Source: Emydura subglobosa | Taxonomy: Eukaryota > Chordata > Testudines > Chelidae | Direction of reading: 5' to 3' | NCBI GenBank assembly: GCA_007922225.1 | Contig: ML679966.1 | Span: 39,027,943-39,091,942 of the forward strand | DNA: 64,000 nucleotides | Shown here: positions 1 to 9,582 of the stretch, piece by piece | Numbering within the stretch: the stretch's first letter is position 1 | Layout: each line of letters starts with the position of its first letter | Notes under the pieces: model-generated | The model's database searches: none | What the model saw: the letters and a program-made list of their open reading frames with translations, nothing else | What the model was told of the DNA's origin: nothing | Position numbers and translations under genes: made by a program

Positions 1-831
1 GATACAGAAGGACCTAAACAAACTGGATGATTGGGCCAAAAGAAATCTGATGAGGTTCAACAAGGACAAGTGCAGAGTCCTGCACTTAGGACGGAAGAAT
101 CCCATGCACAGCTACAGACTGGGGGCTGATGAGCTAGATAGCAGTTCTGCAGAAAAGGACCTGGGGGTAACAGTGGATAAGAAGCTGGATATGAGTCAGC
201 AGTGTGCCCTGGTTGCCAAGAAGGCTAATAGCATATTGGGCTGCATTAGTAGGAGCATTGCCAGCAGATCGCGGGAAGTGATTATTCCCCTCTATTCGGC
301 ATTGGTGAGGCCATATTTGGAGTATTGTGTCCAGTTTTGGGCCCCCCACTACAAAAAGGATGTGGAGAAGTTGGAGAGAGAGTCCAGCGGAGGGCAACAA
401 AAATGATTAGGGGGCTGGAGCACAAGACTTATGAGGAGAGGCTGAGGGAACTAGGCTTGTTTAGTCTGCAGAAGAGAAGAATGAGGGGGGGATTTGATAG
501 CAGCCTTTAACTACCTGAAAAGGAGGTTCTAGGGAGGACAGGGCTAGGCTGTTCTCAGTGGTGGCAGATAACAGAACGAGGAGCAGTGATCTCAGGTTGC
601 AGTGGGGGAGGTCTAGATTGGACATTAGGAAAAAGTTTTTCACTAGGAGGGTGGTGAAGCACTGGAATGGGTTACCTAGGGAGGTGGTGAATCTCCATCT
701 TTAGAAGTTTTTAAGCTGCAGCTTGACAAAACCCTCGCTGGGATTATTTAGCTGAGGTTAGTCCTGCTTTGAGCAGGGGGTTGGACTAGATGACCTCCTG
801 AGGTCTCTTCCAACTCTATGATTCTATGATC
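1..831 (+). mobile_element. CR1 LINE, 3' part (reverse transcriptase C-terminus plus 3' UTR)
   Basis: The left edge lies inside the reverse transcriptase C-terminal region of a chicken-repeat-1 retrotransposon. An open frame at 50-406 carries the family signatures [23 protein letters not shown] and [13 protein letters not shown]. The frame then shifts, and 325-510 carries [19 protein letters not shown] and [11 protein letters not shown]. The 3' UTR ends in the diagnostic attctatgat octamer-type tail near 820-831, preceded by ggttggactagatgacctc. The element is inactive because of the frameshift and the missing 5' part. The 5' end is outside the window, so total length is unknown. Assignment is firm from both protein and tail. 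Confidence 0.95.
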
Positions 832-1956
832 TCTGAACCATTTAGCACCAAATATGATATTTTGATGGGTAATTCCTCCTATGATTTGCACGTCTTCTGT
901 CCTTATCAATATTTGGAGGTATGGTGGCTCCTCACCATACCCACTGCTGTAGCTTTTCAGATCAGTTTACAATCATTCCCAGGAAAAGGTCCTGAATCTC
1001 CCCTGAATATCTCTATGCCCTGGTGATGTCATCACCCTTAAAAATCCCAAATAGCTTTTTGCCCAGGTGTATAATAATCATTTCAGGGGGCCAACTCAGA
1101 TTCACCATGCCACCAAGGCCTACCTGTAAACCTCCAGGGGACTTGACTGCATGCTTGAGGGCCCAGTGCCCATAGTTTCAAACACCAGCCCTCATGACCC
1201 ATTCTGTTGCTCCCAAAATGTGCCCCTCCATCCATGCCAACTCAGAGATGCCTCAGTGCTGAGGCCTAGCAATGAACTTCCAAGGTATACTGGCCATCTA
1301 TCTGCCTGTCAGCCAAATATACAATATTGTACCCACACATACATTTACCAATTTTCATGTGATCCTGAAAGAAGGGATAAACAGGAAGTGTTTGTTTAGC
1401 ACATAGAAAATGCTGACTTATGGTCTTATTTTACTTCTCTCTTCATCGCCTTTTCCCACTCTTGACTTCGCACTTTCCATCATATTATGTCTGGTATAGT
1501 TGTGGTGTTTTATCTGCTGCACATTCTGTATTTCCTTTCAATCACCACCTCTTCATGAAATCATCTTGCCGTCTTTTCAGCAAGGTGGAGATTTAATAAT
1601 CCCCTCACACTGCAACTTCTGACTATTTGTCATCTTTTGTCATGTGTTTGGTCTTAGCTTGTAAACTCTCTGATGGGAACTATATTTGTAAATGTTCTTA
1701 ATCTTTATGGTGTTGTATGGATGTGTTGTAATAATTAATAATGCCATAAACGGAATTGATTATTCCCCTCAAATATCTTCTACACAGTAGGTATGCCAGG
1801 GAACTCAATGTATCTGTAAGAAGTTGAGAAATAATATTTTACAAGAAGCTAAAGAGGAATATTACAGTGAAACTATAGAAATCCTTCCCTTCTATCTCCT
1901 AAAATATTTCAGTCCTTTGGATAGGTCACCAGACCAACAGGAAGGAGAGTCTATTT
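832..1956. other. Unannotated stretch
   Basis: Unique-looking A+T-rich sequence follows the CR1 tail. The reading frames in it are short and show no family signature. I see no repeat, RNA gene or promoter that I can support. Confidence 0.5.
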
Positions 1957-2003
1957 CTGGGTTATCATTATTATCCCTCTGTGACCTTGGGCTAGTCACT
2001 TTG
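1957..2003 (+). repeat. MIR/CORE-SINE-like fragment, left half (split)
   Basis: The stretch ctgtgaccttgggctagtca matches the conserved MIR core (ctgtgaccttgggcaagtca). It stops abruptly at about 2003 and resumes at 2619 with cccctctctgtgtctcaatt and ctgtaaaatggggataat, the sequence that normally follows directly in MIR. The two halves are therefore one SINE split by the 2004-2618 element. Confidence 0.7.
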
Positions 2004-2618
2004 GGGTTAGATCCATGAAAGGATTTAGGCACTTCAGCAACTAACTTTTAGGCACCCCACCCACAGTGGAATCCTCAGCCTTGAGTTAGGTACCTCCTAA
2101 CTCCTTAGACAATGCATAGGGAAAATTAGATGTCTAAGAATGGGATTCACAGAAGCCAACAAGCTGAGCAGAGAGCCACCTAAGTTACCCAGTAGGAAAT
2201 GCTGAGAAGAGGGGTGTGGCCTATGTCCTTGCCCATCAAAGGTAGTAAAATGCCTATCCTCAGGCCAAAGGGAGGCACCTATCTCTACTCAGGATATGTA
2301 TATGTGGAGGGCACTCACTTGGGTGGAAGGAACCTGGAATCAAGTCCCTGCTCAAAAGAGTGGTGATTTAAACATAGGTCTCCCATGTTTCAGGTGAATG
2401 CCCTTACCACTGAGCTATTGGGTACAATGAATCCTGCCAGGGCTAAGGTGTAAGCTAGGATGCCAAGCATCTCAGTGGCTTCAGTACTTAGGCAGTTATT
2501 CACATGACCACAGGCAGCAGCTGAGTGAGTGTTTTGAGGATCTGAGTAGCACCTAAATGTTGGACTCAGGTGCCTAAAATGTCAGTTGGCTGCCTAAGTC
2601 CCTTTGTGGATTTAACCC
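2004..2618. mobile_element. Fold-back element with head-to-head tRNA-like units, inserted in a MIR
   Basis: The ends are inverted repeats: the left end begins gggttagatccatgaaagg, and the reverse complement of the right end begins gggttaaatccacaaaggg. Inside are two tRNA-like units facing each other. The left one (about 2290-2350, +) has a B-box-like ggaatcaagtcc. The right one (2364-2423, -) reads on the minus strand with an A-box-like tagctcagtggtaagggc and a degraded B-box. The outer arms are rich in taggcacct / cctaagt motifs. There is no coding capacity. The insertion interrupts a MIR, and ctt flanks both sides as a possible short target duplication. I do not recognise the family; it could be a non-autonomous DNA transposon that captured tRNA-SINE material, or a SINE dimer. 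Confidence 0.6.
2364..2423 (-). repeat. tRNA-like unit (Pol III A/B box remnant)
   Basis: Read on the minus strand, the unit starts acccaatagctcagtggtaa, which matches the tRNA A-box pattern TRGYNNARNGG, and ends with a degraded B-box, tgtttaaatc. It has no acceptor-stem pairing or discriminator that would mark a functional tRNA gene, so it is called a tRNA-derived repeat. Confidence 0.6.
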
Positions 2619-2700
2619 TTCCCCTCTCTGTGTCTCAATTCCTCTATCTGTAAAATGGGGATAATGAATAGCCAAGTATGCAACTAAAGCTATGCTAGGC
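2619..2700 (+). repeat. MIR/CORE-SINE-like fragment, right half (split)
   Basis: The sequence continues the MIR core from 2003: ctctctgtgtctcaattcct, then ctgtaaaatggggataat. See the left half at 1957-2003. Confidence 0.7.
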
Positions 2701-3730
2701 CTGTAAAACAGTAGTCAAGCAACTCAAATTGTACTAAGCTTCCAACAATATCCTCTTTGTAACATGTTTTGAAAAATGCTGTATGTATTATCAATGTGCT
2801 TGAAGTTCTCCTTCCAAAGGAGATGGGACAGTAATAAAAGGTGAGTGAAGTAATTTCATCTGAGCCTCAACACATTTTAGTAAATACATTTTTAAAAAAT
2901 CTGCACTAACTCTTACCAACTCTTGTATGCTCTACACACTTTTGGGCCACTTGAAGAAGGATGGTTATAAATAAATCTTCAGAATAGAAGTGTTCCAATA
3001 CCTCATGAGTGTGACAGTATTTACTTTTGTCTTTTCATATTAAGATCAAAAGCCTAACTTAATGGAAGAGAACAGGTGCTTATAGTAACATTTGTATTTT
3101 AAAATAATTTTAATGGGATATAACCTTTAAATTTATTCGGTCATTCAGGTTTTATTTATTTTGATAATTTACTTCATGCTTGCTTTGTTAATTACTAAAT
3201 GTGTGATATGAAATTTTTAAAAAAGATTGTCCTATTAATATGGAATGATTTAATGAATTTAAGTTTGAGTCCTTGCTGATTCTTCTAAAATAATTTTGTG
3301 TCACCACATTTCCTATGCATTTTTCAGCATTTAATCTTATTTTCCTTTTCTTTTCAGTTTCTTAATTAAATGAATTCTAATGGGATACGCTTAAGGATAA
3401 TGTTTACTATGAAGATAAGCTATTACTGATACTATCTGCTCACCTATATTACATCTATTCAAGATGCCTGTGTTGATTCGTTTTGTTTCGTTTCGTACTG
3501 TTTGTGAAAAGTTAGTATTATGTAGAGAAAATAATTTGTGTTTTTATACCTTACATAAAGAATGCTTCATTTAATTTATAGAAACATATATAGTAAATGT
3601 TGAATATCTTAACGGAAGGCATGGCAAACTGTTACAGATACAGTATATTTAGTAGTGCAGAATTTAAAGAAAGTTATTTATAATTTGTCTTGTGGTTTAG
3701 TAAAGGAACTAAAAGGAGATGGCGGGGTCC

Positions 3731-3748
3731 TTTTTTTTTTTTTTTTTT
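3731..3748. repeat. Poly(T) tract
   Basis: Eighteen uninterrupted T residues. Confidence 0.95.
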
Positions 3749-4098
3749 GGAAAGTGTTATAAAGTTGTCCTGAGATGCACTTTAAAAACACCGTCCCCTC
3801 CCCCCAAACTGCTGTTGGATAAACTATACAAGAAATGAAAACTGTATTTGATGTATTATCATTTATTAATACCACTTGAACAATAAAGAAAATAAATGTT
3901 GAACAAGCTTTGAAATTGTGTAGGCTTATTTTTTTCCTCATGCATTGTAATATCTAAGAGACACATTTCTTGGAATTGGGTTACTCAAGAACAGCGAGGA
4001 TTTTGACCAAAGGTTAAGAGTGATTGTACACTTCATATTCAATTCAGATTGAAGGATCAAACCACTGGAAGTGTACCAGTAAATCTCAGTACTCAAAC

Positions 4099-4147
4099 TA
4101 TATATATATATATATATATATTAGTGTGACTGACACACACACACACA
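4099..4147. repeat. Compound microsatellite (TA)n-(AC)n
   Basis: About 11 TA units at 4099-4121 are followed, after an 11-base spacer, by about 7 AC units at 4133-4147. Confidence 0.95.
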
Positions 4148-4609
4148 GTCCTCTGCCATTGTGACAGAAACAAAAGACCCTACACCCCCAAATGTTACAG
4201 CCATAATCAGTGAGGATTAATGGCTCGAGAGCAAATAGCCTGTCAGATAGTTTCTGTCTCAGAAGACCTTCCTGAAGGTGATAGACAATGGTCCCCAGTC
4301 ACCGCAATCAAACGGGTCTTGAGCGTTGTAAAGTAGGGCTCCAGATTTTGATTGATAGAAATGTGTAGTTAGTGATAATGCTTTGTAGATCAACAAAGTT
4401 GAGGAAAAGATGTTGCAGGACTTCTAAATTCTCTTGCTATAGAAAGCCATCAAATTCATCCCAACGTATGAAAGAGGGAAGATTTTCATTATATGTCTGT
4501 CCTGATATCTTAAAATGAAGAAAGCTCTTCCTGGAGTTTAGAGAGCTCTTTTTCTATCTTGTGAAAGTTCAAACTGTGTCTCTAGTAACAATCACCCTGT
4601 GTTCTGGCA

Positions 4610-4757
4610 CAGTGGTGTTCAATCTCTTCCATATGGAAACTCCCTTCCCATATAACCAGGACTCCCCTCCCCTTTAGCAATATGGGAACTGTTGGGGGGA
4701 GTCACAACCCTGTGACACCTATTCACACATACACCCCTACCAGGTTGAGAATCCCTG
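4610..4757. mobile_element. hAT-type MITE (148 bp)
   Basis: The left end cagtggtgttcaatc and the reverse complement of the right end, cagggattctcaacc, form terminal inverted repeats of the hAT/Charlie-like class (family-typical cagtggttctcaacc). The flanking 8-mers ttctggca (4602-4609) and ttcttgag (4758-4765) share five of eight positions, as expected for a decayed hAT 8-bp target duplication. There is no coding sequence. Confidence 0.7.
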
Positions 4758-4765
4758 TTCTTGAG

Positions 4766-5675
4766 GAAGGTGTTGTGGACATAGACAAATCTGGCAATTG
4801 GGATGTATACCCACAACCTTGTATCTCAGATTTGTGACACAGGTACAGTACTGACAGCTTCAAATGTCACCTTTATAGCTGCTATCTGATGTGAGATGGA
4901 GAGAGAAAAATCAGAGTCCAGACAGCATACAATATGTTGTAACAGTAACAATATATTGCATTTTTTGAAAATTCCTTTAAAAAATTTCCATCATTCACAG
5001 TTATTGCTACTGAGTATACCTGCACAAGAACCAAGTTTTTCCTTAGATGACTTCCCCTTGCTAAATTCTAGTCTATAACTTTTGACCTTATTATTGGAAC
5101 TTTGACTTCTGGTCCTATCTTCCTTTGGTTTCAGCTAGTCAGCCCTATCTGTGTTTCTCTGTTATTTCTCAGAGTCCCACCATCTTTTTTTTTCTTTCTT
5201 TTTTGTTGTCAAATTGTTAAAATAATATACTCACTTAACCTACTCCGGAAATAAGCAGAATGCCGTTCACCTTTAAAGAGACAAGATGAGAAAGCATAAC
5301 TGGAAAAAAAAATCCAAGCTGACATTTGACCTTCTCTATCCATTGCAATTGGTGACTGTGATACTTAATTTTTGCCACCATGTGGTACCATATAAAGCTG
5401 TAAATCACCCACACTCATGCCCACTCAAATTGGTCAAGATGGATTCTGTCAGCACTGAGTACAGACCTAAAACACTGGAAATGATTTCCTCTCCTAAGGT
5501 AAGAGACTGGTGAACCTTGCATTCTGTAGTGTAATGGATAAGAGCATAGACTGGACCAATTTTTAGTACATATATTCTAGCATGTTGGAGAAAATAAACA
5601 GGATTCTATGGGAGACACCTAACCCTCCCGCCAACAATTAAAAAGTAAGTGTCTAGATCCCCCTTCCACATCTAT
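4766..5675. other. Unannotated stretch
   Basis: Only short open frames without recognisable domains are present. A pyrimidine-rich run lies near 5183-5208. No repeat family was recognised. Confidence 0.5.
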
Positions 5676-6281
5676 TGTCGGAGTAGTCAGGTGGGTAAAT
5701 ACCAAAACTCAGACTAAAGCAAAACAAGGAACAATTTATTCAGGGGGTAAATAACAAATGAGGGGTCACTCGGGGATTTAACAAGGTGGATCTTAACTCC
5801 AGATTCTTTCCCAACTTAAACCTAAACTACCCAGGCCCAAAGTTAATAAGTACTACTCAAGGTTTTTCTTCACCCACCTGGGGCGTTGTTCACGACTCCC
5901 AGGATGATGAGCCAGGAACTCAGGGTCTGATGATGGACTCAGGAACCACTGCAGGTAGGTATGCTGATCTTCTTCTGTGGGGGCTATCCGTGATGTTTTT
6001 CCTAGAGGCTTCTCTTCTTCTCTCAGCTACTCCTGCACATGACAACACCTTGCTGCCTCTAGGGCGGAGAGCCCCACGCTGACTGGCTCGCTAAAATTTA
6101 TAGAGTCCTGTTGCCAGGCAGATCACATTCCTTTTCACCTTACCTTTCCCGCCCTTTTCCCAGAAAGGGCAGGAAACACTGGGGAAGAAGACCTCCAAGA
6201 TGGAGTCCTAGTTGTTCTTTCGCCATTTCAAAATGGCGATCAGCTTAAACATGTAATTTAACTAACACAATAATTCCCACA
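5676..6281 (-). mobile_element. Solo LTR of an endogenous retrovirus or LTR retrotransposon
   Basis: On the minus strand the segment starts tgtgggaattattg and ends actccgaca, so it has TG...CA termini with a TGT/ACA inverted pair. It contains a TATA-like ctataaatt (about 6097-6105 on the minus strand). About 360 bases further on is an AATAAA polyadenylation signal (about 5736-5741), the order and spacing of promoter and R/U5 signals in an LTR. No internal gag/pol sequence adjoins, so it is a solo LTR. The flanks do not show a clear target duplication. The class (ERV or Gypsy) cannot be decided from the LTR alone. Confidence 0.65.
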
Positions 6282-6787
6282 CTGAGGATTTTACCCATAA
6301 GGAATAGGGAACATAACACGAGGGTATTCTCAACCCAACAAGCAGGTCTCTTTCCTTTAGCTGGAGAGCATAATTGCCTGTAGCCGGCATTGCATTCCTG
6401 CACCTTTTGAAATGCTGCCTTCTTATTCTTGAGAATTTAATCTTTCTTTCAAAACAAAACACCATTTTAGTTTCTAGGGCACAGATTTTTAAAGGCAGTT
6501 TGGCATTGCTGTGCTTAGTATTGCAACGCTGAACTGATTTAGGAACCTAAATCTCATTTTCAAAAGTGACAGGCACGTTGGGCTCGATTCACAAATGGAA
6601 TTAAGCCCCTAGCAGCCCTTTTAAGCCCCAGAGCAATGCTCAAACTGGGGGAAGATAGGCATGCCTCCCTTAACTGGCCTGTGAGATCTGATCCGGTAAG
6701 CATGCTCAGAGCTCACCCCCTGGATTAGGCCCTTGTAGATGATCTTACACAAAACGGCTGAGGGAAGGATGACCTCCCTCATCACTT

Positions 6788-6845
6788 TTAGCCTAATGGT
6801 CATGATACTCACCTGGGATGGGGGAAACTCCCCAGTTCAAGTTCT
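6788..6845 (+). repeat. tRNA-like unit
   Basis: The A-box-like tagcctaatggtcatgata is followed at tRNA-like spacing by the B-box-like agttcaagttc. It is not a functional tRNA gene by any structure I can see. Confidence 0.55.
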
Positions 6846-6862
6846 CCTTCCCCCTGAGAAGA

Positions 6863-6923
6863 AGGGATTTGAACAAGTATCTGTCACCCACCTCTCAGGG
6901 ATGTGCAGTAGCCACTGGGCTAT
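6863..6923 (-). repeat. tRNA-like unit, inverted relative to its neighbour
   Basis: On the minus strand the A-box-like tagcccagtggctactgc precedes the B-box-like tgttcaaatccc. Its B-box end faces the B-box end of the unit at 6788-6845. Confidence 0.6.
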
Positions 6924-7109
6924 GAGATATTCTCATGTAAGGCTTCCTCATCTCACCTGTTGAAGCTGTTCCACTGTGGCTAAATAATTTTAAAAGTAAT
7001 TGGAGACGGAAGACTGGATTCTTGGTCTCGGGAGTGCGCCAGCCACCAGGCTATAGAGTCATTCTCATAAGTTTGCTTTCTCTGGCTCAGTGATTCTTTT
7101 GCAGGCAGA

Positions 7110-7173
7110 GGGTTCAACCCAGGGGGGGTCTCCTACATCCCACGTGAGTACCTCATACCCACTGGGCTACAAG
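7110..7173 (-). repeat. tRNA-like unit
   Basis: On the minus strand the A-box-like tagcccagtgggtatgagg precedes the B-box-like gggttgaaccc, with ggagacc between them as in the other units of this family. Confidence 0.6.
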
Positions 7174-7544
7174 TTATGAGGAAGGTCGTCCTTCCCCAGC
7201 TTCTTGTAAAAAGAGCATAAGCGTCTAACCCCAATAAAGGATTTGCAGCTGAGAATCCCAAGCAAAGGTAGGCACTTCCTTTCAGCCCTGACTTAGGCAA
7301 TATATCAGTGAGAGAGGGCAGGGCTTAGGATAAATCCTTCATCTTGGCATTGCCCATTGACATGGTTTGGTGGGGAGCCTCCTAGCATGCTGGCTTTTGT
7401 GAATCCTATCCTGAGGCACCTGTCTCTCCCTGTTTATTGTATAGGGAGCCTGGGCACCAAACTCCAGCTTTGTGAATCGCAGTGACTTTTTAGATGTCTA
7501 AAAGTTGGACATGGTGATGCTCAGCCTTGCCAGGCCTATATTTC

Positions 7545-7675
7545 TCTGTTGACTCTCAAGATCTGAAGAAGAGTGCTGTGTAGTTCAAAAGCTTTTCTCT
7601 TTCACCAACAGGAGTTGGTCCAATAAAAAAATATTACCTCACCCATCTAATATCTTGGGACCAACACAGCCACGA
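7545..7675 (+). mobile_element. Penelope-like element, 3' tail
   Basis: The segment contains atctgaagaagagtgctgtg, then aaaagctt, ctttcaccaacaggagttgg, and tattacctcaccca with gggaccaacacagcc at the end. These are the successive blocks of the 3' end of Penelope-like retroelements in reptiles. The same blocks occur in reverse orientation at 7788-7885. The tail stands alone, without coding sequence on this strand. Confidence 0.65.
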
Positions 7676-7787
7676 CACAACTGCAAATTGACTTTGATGC
7701 CTAAATCCCTTTTGAAAATGAAAATTAGGCTCCTCAAACAGTTAAGTAATGCAATCCTGAGCACAACAATGTCTAAATACCTGACAG

Positions 7788-8480
7788 ACAAGGTAGGTGA
7801 GGTATTAACTTTTATCAGAGCAACTTCTGTTGGTGGAAGGTACAAGCTTTTGAATTCTACAGAGCTTTTCTTATGATCTGGAAAAAGGAACCAGAGTGAC
7901 TGAGCTAAATCCAAAGTGGGACAGTTTGTTAAGCATTTCACACATGCTTTGGAGACCACTTAAAATGAAGTTGGCAACTAAGGGCTATCAGGCTGTAAGG
8001 TGTGTTACAAATTCCTATAATGAGCCATAAAACCAGTGCCTCTATTAAGTCCATGTTTTTTACTATCCAGCAGAGTTATGAATTTAAGTTCCCAGGCTCC
8101 AGGGGATATGTGGGTTTCCTTTCAGGACAAGGACTGAGGTTCTTATCTGGAATGATTGCTTTGTGAAAAGTGTTCACTCACAGGTCATAGAGTATTTTTG
8201 TCTTTTATCATTTTTCTGTGTGAGTTCATTTGAAAGCATAGTGAGTGTCTGGTTTCACCCATATAGTTGGTGTCATGGCATATAATGTACTGGATGAGCA
8301 CACCACATATTGTGATTGGCATGTGTAGGCATGTAAATATCTGGGGCTAGGTGTTGTGGTTGTTGAGGTGTTGCTGAGCTCACATTTGTGAGGCTTGATG
8401 ATACAGCGATGTCTAACTGCATCTGCAGAATTTGAAACAATAAACAGAGAGGTGTGAACTACCTTATTCATTGCAGAGGG
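7788..8480 (-). mobile_element. Penelope-like element, endonuclease end and 3' tail
   Basis: The minus strand reads, in order, a GIY-YIG endonuclease relic (8226-8471), a degraded C-terminal coding region (about 7890-8220) and the 3' tail (7788-7885, with ctgtagaattcaaaagcttg and ccaccaacagaagttg). The order matches a Penelope-like retroelement truncated at its 5' end. Together with the + tail at 7545-7675 it forms an inverted pair, an arrangement known for this class of element. Confidence 0.7.
8226..8471 (-). pseudogene. GIY-YIG endonuclease relic of a Penelope-like element
   Basis: In living elements this domain nicks the target for reverse transcription. The visible signatures are HAYTCQSQYVVCSSSTLYAM followed by PTIWVKPDT. 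They correspond to the family pattern of a VVYLIQC-like strand and a YVGET-like motif. The glycine-tyrosine block is degraded (PTIWVKP where YVGET is expected), and the upstream zinc-binding cysteine region is only partly kept. The frame is open for 82 codons but has no start context of its own. Being inactive is an inference from these changes and from the missing reverse transcriptase. Confidence 0.6.
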
Positions 8481-9300
8481 GGCTAATTCAGAAGCCTAGT
8501 GATAAGTGTTTATGTTTAAAGTATTAATCATTTCAGTGCTCATCAAAACATGCAAGAAAGGAGAAGGAGGATCACTTTATGAAAATCTGCACAATCAATG
8601 ACAGCTTTATTTTGGTCCCCAGGTGAGTAAGCTTGGGACATGCCTCCCATTCTTCCCCATCCCATGCTCAGTCAAAGAAGAGTCAAACAGAAGATGTCTA
8701 ATACAGCTCATTAGGGCATGTGATCCCCTCAAAAGAGGACCAAACTCAAGCAATACAGTTGAACATATAATTTTTTCTGATGGGAAGCCAAGCATGAGGA
8801 GCCCAGCAGAGCCCCCATGGGTGTATTTGAACACAGATGAGGGGGAACCAAGCTGAGAGGGCATGCATGGCAATGTTTTAAATATCTGCACAATCTACAA
8901 CACTATGGCTTGTGGGTAGAGTTTATTTTATGAGTGGAGGTTGGAATAAGAAATTGAGTAACAGGACTGGCTAATATCATCACTACCATCCTGAGCTTCT
9001 CTTAATTGCTAGGAAAACATAAACCTGTTTTAAGCTGATAAAATAATATTCTGTAGCATCAAGTTTTAACAAATAACTTTAGTCCCTCTGTTGTTGTCTT
9101 TTTTTTGTGGCCTACCTGGAAAAGATATTTCTATTCTATTTTATGAAGCATCATCATTACAACTGGAATGACTGCAGTCTCTACCACCATGACCATAGTA
9201 TTAATAAGAGTTCTGAGATTTTTGCATTACGATTATATCTGAGTCTCCAGTCAAAAGACTGAGATTAGGCAGGAAACACATGGAATAAATAGATGCTGAT
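8481..9300. other. Unannotated stretch
   Basis: The stretch has short open frames on both strands around 8607-8891, without domain signatures. A poly(T)-rich run lies near 9098-9106. No family was recognised. Confidence 0.45.
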
Positions 9301-9475
9301 CTTGAAGTCAATGGGGCTATTCAAATTCTTAAATTTAAGCAAGTGTTTAAGTGTTTGCAGACTAATGGATAGATTTGTAAATGTATCTAGGTGCCTAAAG
9401 ATGCAGATATGATACTTTTGAAAATCCCACTAGTTGCCTCTCTGAATTCCTTTAAAAATCCAGCTCTCAATGCCT
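9301..9475 (+). repeat. Dispersed sauropsid repeat fragments (tcaatggg / taggtgcctaa type)
   Basis: Two motif groups are present: gaagtcaatggggctattc with aagcaagtgtttaagtg (9304-9360), and taggtgcctaaagatgcag with cttttgaaaatcccacta (9389-9434). The second group recurs at 53105-53195 (gtctaaagatgcagagac, gggattttcaaaagcaccta) and in part at 57695-57740. This supports a dispersed family whose name I do not know. Confidence 0.5.
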
Positions 9476-9582
9476 AAATGTGTGAATGGTTCTGTTGTTG
9501 CCACCTTTTGGCAAGTCTGCAATTTCAAAGTCATGAGATATGTTTCCAAGAAAAGTTGGTTTCTAGAGCAGTTTACTTCAAG

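Larger units (their letters stand above)
2701..4609. other. Unannotated A+T-rich stretch with simple repeats
   Basis: No gene or classified transposon was seen here. It contains an 18-base T tract at 3731-3748 and two adjacent dinucleotide repeats, (TA)n at 4099-4121 and (AC)n at 4133-4147. Confidence 0.5.
6579..7482. mobile_element. Large fold-back element with four tRNA-like units
   Basis: The left end tgggctcgattcacaaatgg has an inverted counterpart at the right end (ctttgtgaatcgcag), the same core as in the 2004-2618 element. Inside are tRNA-like units at 6788-6845 (+), 6863-6923 (-), 7017-7060 (-) and 7110-7173 (-). The first two face each other across an 18-base spacer. A-box-like motifs are visible (tagcctaatgg, tagcccagtgg, tagcctggtgg, tagcccagtgg), and B-box-like motifs are agttcaagttc, tgttcaaatcc and gggttgaaccc. 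The hexamer agtgac occurs at 6565-6570 and again at 7481-7486, a candidate target duplication that would move the left boundary to 6571. There is no coding capacity and the family was not recognised. Confidence 0.55.

Noticed and set aside
5786..6082. 98-codon open frame on the plus strand
   Set aside because: It is antisense to a solo LTR and has no recognisable product.
2290..7173. Functional tRNA genes
   Set aside because: The A and B boxes are present only as degraded tRNA-like repeats without a pairing acceptor stem or anticodon arm that I can support.
7545..7600. Hammerhead ribozyme in the Penelope-like tail
   Set aside because: Some Penelope-like elements carry such motifs, but I could not find the complete conserved core with its stems here.
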